Assembly: GCA_029204225.1 (NCBI GenBank)
Contig: CM055107.1
Coordinates: 2,409,218 to 2,473,217 of the forward strand
Direction: 5' to 3'
Source: Diphasiastrum complanatum
Taxonomy: Eukaryota; Streptophyta; Lycopodiopsida; Lycopodiales; Lycopodiaceae
DNA length: 64,000 bases
A program made the translations under genes and the position numbers. This document shows positions 56,540 through 64,000 of this stretch, one piece after another (the first letter of the stretch is position 1; each line of letters opens with the position of its first letter). The notes beneath the pieces were generated by a model that was not told the origin of the DNA, ran no database searches, and worked only from the letters and a program-made list of their open reading frames with translations.

Positions 56540-57700
56540 TTATGATGTACTTTATGTGCCTAAACTAACCAAGAACCTCATTAGTGTTGAACAATTGTTT
56601 AATAGTGGTTTAGATGTCTATTTAGTGTTGGACAATTGTTTGATAGTGGTTTAGATGTCAAATTTTATGTTGACAAATGTGTAATCTCAAGGGAGAATGA
56701 GGTGATAGCTAGAGGATCTAGATTTGGAAAGCTTTACTAGTTAGATCCCAGAGAGAATGCTAACCTGTGTGATGTTGCTTATGAGAACAAGGTTCATCAA
56801 GAAGATCTATGGCATAAAAGATTGGGCCATCCCAACTTCAAAGCCATGCAGTCAATGGTCAATGAAGGAAAAGCAATTGGATTACCAAAGTCTATGACAA
56901 AGGAGCGTCAACCTTGTCAAGAATGTGTATTGGCCAAAGCTCATAGAAGACCTTTTCCAAGATCCAACATCAAGCCTCATCAACCACTTGAGCTCGTGCA
57001 TTCAGATGTTCACTTCTCTTCTTCCAAGAGCAAAGGAGGAGCAATATGTTTTGTGTCCTTCATAGATGATTACACAAGATTTTCTTGGATTTATCTTCTA
57101 TCTTCTAAAGCCATGGTGTTTGATGTCTTCCTTACATTCAAAGCATATGTTGAAAAACAATTTTCTTTCAAACTAAAAGCTTTGAGGTGTGATAGTGGAG
57201 GTGAATATACCTCTAATAAGTTTAATGCCTGTTGAGAGCAAGAAGGAATACAAAGAGAGTTTTCATGTTCTTATCCTCAACAGATGGAGTTGCTGAAAGA
57301 AAAAATAGAACACTTTGTGAATGTGCAAAAGCCATTAGGCTAGAAGCATCTCTACCAAAGGAGTTTGGGAAGAACCAGTTGCATGTGCCAATTATCTTTG
57401 TAATAGACTTCCTAATCTTGCTATAGAGGGAAGAACACCATATGATATGTTGTACAAAGAAAAGCCTAAGGTAGATCATCTTAGGATCTTTGGTTGTTTA
57501 TGCACATGTTCATTTAGAGACTAGGAAAAAAGATGATCCTAGTGTTATTAAAGGCATTTTTATTGGATATGCATCATCTAAGAAAGCATATAAAGTTTAT
57601 GTTCCCTCTACTAATTGCCAGAAAAGTGTTGAGAGAGTTTTTTTTTCCAAAATAACATTGTTGAACCTTTGTCGAGCCAACCTTTGCCTAGAGAACCTTC
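56540..57700 (+). pseudogene. Copia integrase fragment inside the leader of gypsy B
   Basis: Encodes the copia HHCC domain (LWHKRLGHPNFKAMQSMV; CQECVLAKAHRRPF), integrase core (LELVHSDVH, FIDDYTRFSW, RCDSGGEYTSNKF), a stop at 57235, then frames through RKNRTLCECAKAIRLEA to the RT-proximal linker (VYVPSTN). A 40-bp tandem duplication lies at 56581-56660. No LTR, gag or RT is attached. Left and right junctions fall at GGCGAAGGTT (about 56532) and CCTTCGCCAG (about 57700). Confidence 0.85.
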
Positions 57701-57953
57701 GCCAGTCCTATTTTTAGTTTCTGATTTTCCAAATCAAGTCTCTGTCAAAATTTGGATCAAAATTAAAAAATTCTAAATTGGATTCTGAGAGATTTATCAT
57801 TTTTGAGAAGTATCAATTGATTTTTGAAAAGTTTTTCATCATATAGAATCAAATTCTTGAAAAGTGAAATAGAGCTAGCAGATCTAATCTGAGATAGTTT
57901 TTTGGAAAAGTCTATATCCAATCTCATTATCGATTTGATCTAAATTTGTAAAA

Positions 57954-58680
57954 ATGGCTGCCCCTGGAGGTGCTCCACAGGAGGTCAATCCAATTATTGT
58001 TAGAAGAGCACCCCGATTGGATCTACCCAAATATAACGGATTAACAGATCCAGTTAGATTTCTTCAGATCTATGCTGAATCCTATGAGGTCTATGGTGAG
58101 ATTTATCCTCAAGATAAACTTAAGTTGTTTCCTATGGCCTTAACAGGCGCAACACAAGATTGGTACTATAACCAAGATGAAATTGAGCGTACAGACTGGG
58201 AGGTTGTTAAACGAGCCCTTATCACACGGTTCAAAATGTTTATGGAAGACCCTTTCCTACTTTTAAGTAAAATTAAAATGGGAAAGAGGAAAATGGTTCG
58301 AGATTACATCGAAAGGGTAAAACATCTTAGATCTGAATGTGAACCTGAGCTGATTAATGAAAATGCCATGATTATGTGGTTTTTGTCAGGTCTACCTAAA
58401 CGGATCAGACGTAAGCTGAAACGCCATAATGAGTGCGCACTTTTGCAAAATGCTATGGACGATGCAATTCGGGAGGAGGATGAAGATTCAGATGATGAGC
58501 CGAATGTCAGTATGTTGTCTTATACAGCATGGCAGACTACTACGACATCTACCATTATTGCATCAACGAATGCCAATGCTACTGCAGAAATGATCCTCAA
58601 TGAGTTCAAGAAACTTGGGAAGACCTAGCAGAAACAGATGGAAAAGTTGCAGTTGTAATTTGATGAGAAGATCAAAGCAT
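57954..58680 (+). pseudogene. Gypsy B gag
   Basis: Starts MAAPGGAPQEVNPIIVRRAP and continues as the least damaged gag of this family (LQIYAESYEVYGEIYPQDKL; LKRHNECALLQNAMDDAIRE). A stop at 58626 is followed by more gag-like sequence to about 58675. The zinc-knuckle half seen in copy A is missing, replaced by the RT junction. Confidence 0.88.
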
Positions 58681-60529
58681 TGAATAAAGTGACACGGAAG
58701 GATCACTTTCAGTTATATAAACTAACTATTGTTCCTATTTGGACAGTAGAGGCGTTAGAAGCCTTTGAAAAATTTAAAAAAACATTATCTTCAGCACCAA
58801 TACTGCATTCTCCAGATTGAACATTAGAGTTTCATGTTCATACGGATGTCTCAAAATACGCCATTGGATCAGTTTTGACGCAGCCAGGTGACTATAAGAA
58901 GGATTATTCTATACGATTTGCAAGCAGACAGCTTACAAATTCAGAGAAGAATTATTCAACAGCAGAATGTGAAGCGCTAGCCATGATTTTTCCTATTCGG
59001 AAATTTCGTCACTACCTCATGAAAACGCACTTTGCATTTTATACAGATCATGACCATTACTTTACTTGGTAAATAAGACGTATAATACTGGACGTATTGC
59101 AAGATGGTTATTATTATTGACTGAATTTGACTTTCGAATTGTGGTCAGAAAGGGGAAGCAACATTATCTAGCCGATCACGTTCACGAATTGAATCCGCAC
59201 CAGTTAATACTGAAGTGGATGATGAACTGCTAGATGCTACGTTGTTCTATGTTGAAGCAGTACCTGAGTGGGCGACAGATATTGTTGAGTACCTGATGTT
59301 AGGACAACCGAATGACTCTTTAACAAAAGTACAGAAAAGACAATTGATTCATAAGACTCAACCTTATCAATTAATTGCAGGGCAATTGTATCGTCATGGA
59401 TCAGATAATATTTTACGAAGATGTGTTTTATCGCATGAAGTACCAGATTTAATCATGTTTTCACATGATGGCATGGGTGGAGGACACTTCTCTACAGATA
59501 TTATTGTTCGCAAACTTTTACAATCTGGATGTTGGTGGCCTACACTTCATAAGGACACAAAAAATTTTATTCAGACATGTGATGTCTGCCAACGAGCACG
59601 ACGGCCTACTCGACAGAAATATGAACCCTTACATCCGGTTTTATCGCAAGCACCATTTGAAAAATGGGGACTGGATTATGTTGGTCCTATTTATCATGCT
59701 GCACAAGGATCTTAGGCCCAATACATTATCGTCGCAACTGATTATATGACCAAGCGGGTTGAAGCCAAAGTTGTCAAAGTGGCTGATGCAAAATCTACGG
59801 CCAAGTTTCTATATGAAAATATTATAATCAGATTTGGATGTCCAATCGAAATTGTCAATGATCGGGGTACACACTTTGTTAATCAAACAATAAAGTGAAG
59901 ATTTTTTTGTTATACACAGATTTAGTACTCCCTATTATCTCAGAGGGAATGGCCAAGCTGAATCTTCCAATAAGATTCTCTGCACCATTATGACAAAGAC
60001 AGTTGAAGCGAGTCGATCTGATTGGGAACATAAACTGTATGTAGCATTATGGGCATTCAGAACCGCTTATAAAAGTAGTACAAATCAAATACCTTTTCAA
60101 CTGGTTTATGGTCAAGATGTTGTTATGCCAATTGAATTTTTAATCTCATCTTTACGCATAGCAGCAACGGAATGATTAAATGATAATATGTCTTTACAAC
60201 TCCGTCATGAAGCGTTGCACAAATTATGTGAAACCCGATTGATGACAGTTCATGCCTTAGCAGCAGAGAAAGTCTGTCGCAAGGCATGGCACGATCGTCG
60301 ATTGCACAAGAAAGATCTGGAAGCAGGAGATCTTGAATTGATGTACAAAACCAAGCTGATCAAGGGTAAGTTGAAGTTTATCGGGGAAGGCCCGTATAAA
60401 GTGAAGGAAATCCTGAACTATGGAGCAGTAATTCTTGAGCACTTGGATGGAAAACGATTTGATACTCCAGTAAATGGCAACCGATTACGCAAGTTTTGGC
60501 AACTTGCTCCGCCAATTCAGCAAGCCTGA
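58681..60529 (+). pseudogene. Gypsy B RNase H and integrase
   Basis: A 10-codon RT remnant, NKVTRKDHFQ, joins YKLTIVPIWTVEALEAFEKF. RNase H follows with RQLTNSEKNYSTAECEALAM. The spacer and integrase zinc-binding region (CDVCQRARRPTRQKYEP) and core (WGLDYVGPIYHAAQGS, stop at 59715, then DRGTHFVN) are readable. A deletion with stop at about 59897 precedes the NGQAESS-type block. The C-terminal domain (EILNYGAVILEHLDGK) ends at 60529 with QLAPPIQQA. At least four disabling changes. Confidence 0.9.
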
Positions 60530-60830
60530 TCTCAATATATTTTAATTTTATTTGTTTTTCAATTTTTTGTTTTCAGTATCTAATTTGCTAACTTTTTTGA
60601 AAAAAGACAATTACAAAAACAAATAAAAAAATAAGGAAACACTAATGAGCAAAAGTCAGGAAGTCATCATCATAGAAAAAAAGGAAGCACAGAATTTTTG
60701 ATGGAAAATGTCTTAGAAAACCACTGTTTTGGACATATTTGGCCAATACAGTATCAAAAACCTTCGCTGAGCTCTCAGACTGTACATCCACCCTGATTTA
60801 TCTAAATTGAGGTGGGCGAAGGTTCCTGAC
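60530..60830 (+). other. 3' untranslated region of gypsy B
   Basis: Parallel to 5945-6588 of copy C, with AACCTTCGCTGAG and GGGCGAAGGTTC words near 60767-60825. Confidence 0.65.
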
Positions 60831-61500
60831 ATTTAAAAGGCACAAGAACAATACAATGTAAATATGGGAAATCATCAAACTATGTAGAGGGCTTTGCATA
60901 TTCAAATAGGGCCAAATTTGTAAAGAATCTATCTATATTTTTTGACCTTGGGAGGAGCAACAATGATTGGGGAGCAAAAAAAAATATGTTGGTCTCATAT
61001 TATAGTGAATACATTTGGGTATGCTATGCTACAAAAGAATACATCTAGAGCTAGAACATGATTGTTAAAATGGAGATGGAAGATGGGATTCAATGCTGTA
61101 TAATGAAAACCAATATGAGTGCATCTTTTGTTAAAAAAAAACACGTTCGTTACATTACAATGTGTGTGTTCATTGCATTAATATCTGCATAGATTATCCA
61201 AATATCTTCATAGTGACGAGCACATTTTTTATTTGATTGAAGTAGTGGATTTAGGGACCTTTCATGGTGGCAAAGCTCTTAGGCTAAACTAAGAGAACAT
61301 GATCCCTTGAAAAGGAGTTTAAACAGGAGTAAAGATAAGTCAAATAGACCGTCTTCTAACTTAAATGTCCATTGAGTGAAAAGGTTACTTATAACTAAAA
61401 ACAGTATAATCACAATTATATCGAAAAAATTAATAGAAAATTCACATAGAATTAAAAGCAATATTACTACGATAACAGAAATCTTCCTCTAATTGCATTT
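60831..61500. other. Intergenic, no gene seen
   Basis: AT-rich DNA with no recognised ORF or repeat. Confidence 0.45.
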
Positions 61501-61518
61501 TACACGGTAAATTGTGGG

Positions 61519-61624
61519 GGGGAAGGCCCTGCCTGAGGGCCTTCCTTGCTAGGAGGGCCCTTGCCCGAGGGCGGGAGCTCGAGGGCAAGCCCCAACCAGC
61601 AAGGAAGGCCCGAGGGCCTTCCCC
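61519..61624. repeat. GC-rich nested inverted repeat (hairpin)
   Basis: Arm 1 at 61519-61550 (GGGGAAGGCCCT...GAGGGCCTTCCTTGCT) is complementary to arm 2 at 61598-61624 (AGCAAGGAAGGCCC...GGGCCTTCCCC), apart from a few extra bases in arm 1. Each arm is itself palindromic around AGGCCC/GGGCCT, and the loop holds another CTTGCCC...GGGCAAG pair. The surrounding DNA is AT-rich. Confidence 0.9.
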
Positions 61625-61752
61625 TAGGTAATGCCATTGTGCAAAGGTTTTTTTTTCGATTTTTTGCCGTTTTTTTTTTCTCAAATTTTTTTACGTTTGT
61701 GGTGGAAGGTGGATGTGGACAGCCAATGACGGGCTGCCACATAGCACATGCA

Positions 61753-61892
61753 CATTCCACCGGAGAGAGGAGAGAGAACGTGCATTCCACCGGAGAGAGG
61801 AGAGAACGTGCATTCCATCGAAAAGAGAACGTGCATTCCACCGGAGAGAGGAGAGAGAAAGTGAATTCCACCGGAGAGAGAATGACAGATTC
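61753..61892. repeat. 22-30 bp tandem repeat, five units
   Basis: CATTCCACCGGAGAGAGGAG-type units begin at 61753, 61783, 61811, 61833 and 61863. The third is shortened. ORFs on both strands across it are by-products. Confidence 0.9.
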
Positions 61893-62269
61893 CTAGGAGA
61901 GAGAAAATTGGATGGACATTATGCTCCTCGAGGTGGTCCCAAAATACAAGGGACACCTGAGCACAAGGCATTACAAATTCATAAAATGTTGCTGCCCATG
62001 AAAACATGTGAATTTTTTGTTATGGACCTCTCTATCTTCTACCGGTTCTCTATCTTCTACCGGCTAGAGAAATGTCTTTCTTGGGAGTGACGAGTTTCAA
62101 TGTTAAACACGTTCGCAAAGAGAAGATATCTCTTATATTGTGCCAAAGAGAATCTATCAACAAGTGTCTTACAACAAAACATAAACTATAACCACCCAGA
62201 ATGTTCTATTTTGTTACAAAATCTCAATAGTACTACAACGAAAGCTCCTTAAAATAACCTTCAGCAGTT

Positions 62270-62528
62270 CCTACTGCTAGCATGCAGCTATACTAAATGG
62301 TAAATTTACAGATTCAAGAAGTGGGTGCCTTTGGATTTTATAAGTAACAGCCTCCATTTGATATGTAGTGACAACATATTCATTCATATAGATGATATCA
62401 GAATGATAGCAAATAACAGAAGCTTTAGCTGCATGGAAATATTTTTCACACTTTGGTCGTCGTGATCTTGTTTGAAAGATGTGTATATATAATATATGCA
62501 TTTATGATGGTATATTTGATTGTAAAGT
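62270..62528 (-). other. 3' flank of the HOOKLESS1-like gene, shared with the pseudogene
   Basis: Homologous to 12200-12454. It probably holds the 3' untranslated region. No clear AATAAA was identified on the minus strand. Confidence 0.6.
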
Positions 62529-64000
62529 CTAGACATCTCTTGGGTCCACAAAGATAGTAGAATCAGGAGAAGAGTCACTCCACTCGATGTGCTCAACCCT
62601 GTCAACAACAGTTTCTGAGGTGGAGTTTGCAGCTGCTGAAACAGTTGATAGAGAAGCTGCATCTTTTATCGGAGGATCAAGTAGATGTTTTATGCACCAG
62701 AGATCATCTGCAGAAGAAAATACTTTCCAGTGAGGGATGGTTTTGATCAGTGGGTCTGATGGGCCTAGTTCGGACATGATCACCTGACTCTTTTGCTGCT
62801 GTGCAAGATTGTGAGCATGCCAGAAGAGAGCAGTGATCAATTCGTGGCTTTTGTCCCCTTCAGCATGGAGGCCAAAGAGGAATTGCATTCCAAAAGAGTT
62901 GAAGATGTTTGGGAAAGAAGGGATCTCAAACCATGGCAGCGTCCGATCCATGTACCTTGACATGGCTGCGAGACTGCGAACGATTAAGGAGGCTCCTTTC
63001 ACTTGCAGTTTGAATATCTCATCGCATTTCCAAATGCTGAGAACTGCCCACGATTTGAAAACCCCATCCATCAATCTCTGAGCATTCCCATCATAAGCAC
63101 TTCTAATAGAGATGCCTTCACCCCCGCGAAGCTTCCTCAATCCTGAAGGTTCATCCGCTTTAAGAGTTGCGATCCAGGTGCCCGCGTAGAGTCTGCTGGC
63201 TAAGACTTTGTCGATATCTTTTGGGAAAAAGTCTCTGGTGAGCATCACAGAGCGGTAGAGAATCGCAGAATCGTTGACGCTAAGCTTAGTTAGCCTTATG
63301 TGTGAAGGAATACCTCTAGCGTGCTGGAAAACTGGATGCACCAGGATGGTTGGGGTTCTGAGAATTCTGTAACCCAGCTTGCCTATGAACAGCTTCACTG
63401 AAGCATCGTTGTCGTTCTCGGTTGCCATGTACGCATATTCTGCGCCCCGATCTTTACACCAGGATTCTATCGCTTCTGCTAACTTTTGTCCAATCCCCAT
63501 CCGTCTGCAGGACAAAAATAACATCTCAGCGCTTTACAGCAGCTCGCTCTCTCTCTCTCTCTCTCTCTCTAACAAAATTAAGGAATGCAGTGACAAAATA
63601 CCGATGAGAAGGAGAGACTCGTAGACCAAGCACGTAGCCGACGCGTCCATAGATAGGAGCTTCTTCTCGGAATTCCATTTTACTAACACTTGAGCGTTTC
63701 CTCACATACACAGTTTTTCCACAAACTACATCCTTGACCCCAGCTCTAATCATGCCCACAATCTGAAGCTTGGCTTCTGCCACCTGCATCGTAACAATAT
63801 AGTTCATGAAAAACTATTGTTCAGCTTCAATCATATATCACTGGAGCCTGGAACAAACGGTGCATGCAGATCAGAGAAAAGTAGACTGATCGGGTTCTAA
63901 CTTCGAAGTCTACCAGAAAAATTCCGGATCATTGCATGCACTGGCTGATCTTTCAATGAAAAAAATATCTCTTGGAGACACCACATACCAGCATAGTAAA
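62529..64000 (-). CDS. HLS1-like: HOOKLESS1-like N-acetyltransferase (GNAT family), 5' end outside the window
   Basis: Visible exons on the minus strand: 64000-63989 (last four codons of an exon), 63783-63602 and 63504-62529. The introns (63988-63784 and 63601-63505) are GT-AG, and the phases fit (0, then 2). The joined frame has no stop before TAG at 62531. It contains VGMIRAG, YVLGLRVSPSHR joined to RMGIGQKL (the acetyl-CoA-binding R-x-x-G-x-G loop, split by intron 2), AYMATENDNDASVKLF, PWFEIPSFPNIFNSFGMQFL, PHWKVFSSADDLWCIKHL and a C-terminal IFVDPRDV. This matches Arabidopsis HOOKLESS1, a putative nuclear acetyltransferase acting in ethylene/auxin control of differential growth (apical hook). 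About 389 residues are visible, and the pseudogene suggests some 65 more N-terminal ones. A HLS1-like paralogue rather than the orthologue is possible. Confidence 0.93.
63546..63570. repeat. (CT)n microsatellite in intron 2 of the HOOKLESS1-like gene
   Basis: About 13 CT units within a 97-bp intron. The orthologous tract in the pseudogene is about 34 units. Confidence 0.95.

Larger units (their letters stand above)
55350..60830 (+). mobile_element. Gypsy copy B: truncated LTR, copia piece in leader, gag fused to a late pol segment
   Basis: Order on the plus strand: last 330 bp of an LTR (to 55678), primer-binding site at 55683 (TGGTGCCGTTGCCGAGG), leader, copia fragment (about 56540-57700), gag from 57954, a junction at about 58675-58720 skipping protease and most of RT, RNase H, integrase to 60529, and a 3' untranslated region to about 60830. 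No 3' LTR is visible. Nearest relatives are copies A and C. Defective. Confidence 0.85.

Overview
The window is nuclear DNA from a land plant with a repeat-rich genome. Evidence: HOOKLESS1-type acetyltransferase genes with short GT-AG introns, Ty1/copia and Ty3/gypsy elements with plant-type primer-binding sites, long AT-rich intergenic DNA and (GA)n tracts. A gymnosperm or another large-genome plant is possible, but the sequence does not settle it. There is no bacterial or organellar gene set, no CRISPR array, and I recognised no tRNA or rRNA gene.

Host genes lie at the flanks of a retrotransposon pile. At the right edge (62529-64000, minus) is a HOOKLESS1-like N-acetyltransferase gene, open in all its visible exons. 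A second copy about 50 kb away (12455-13865, minus) is a pseudogene with several independent lesions. The two share 3' flanking sequence, so they arose by segmental duplication and mobile DNA filled the space between. The left edge has a pyrimidine-rich leader and the first 28 codons of an unrecognised minus-strand ORF. An unrecognised spliced-looking minus-strand locus lies at 53690-55290.

Mobile DNA: (1) a complete, very young copia element, 27607-33741, with two 682-bp LTRs differing at one base, a CAAAT target duplication, and a deletion that breaks the integrase frame; (2) gypsy D (minus, 26114-42828), with decayed gag-pol, an array of TTCNNGAA palindromes, and an extra coiled-coil-like third ORF downstream of pol, with the copia sitting in its 3' untranslated region; (3) one further gypsy family in three copies: A (42851-48652, plus), B (55350-60830, plus, internally deleted and carrying a copia piece in its leader) and C (5945-8664, minus, carrying a solo LTR); (4) a scrambled copia E (48653-51330, minus) whose RNase H piece is inverted between protease and reverse transcriptase; (5) three copies of a roughly 1.0-1.2 kb LTR-like unit with TGTAG...TTTACA ends; (6) a probable non-LTR-type fragment at 20632-21193.

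Local repeats include two clusters of ATCCAC/GTGGAT palindromes (404-500 and 4786-5300), a degenerate CCGGTCGAGAT satellite (23750-24680), tandem repeats of 52, 55, 63 and 81 bp, and a GC-rich nested hairpin at 61519-61624. The most unusual signals are the palindrome clusters, the TTCNNGAA array in front of the third ORF of gypsy D, and the chimeric or rearranged elements B and E.
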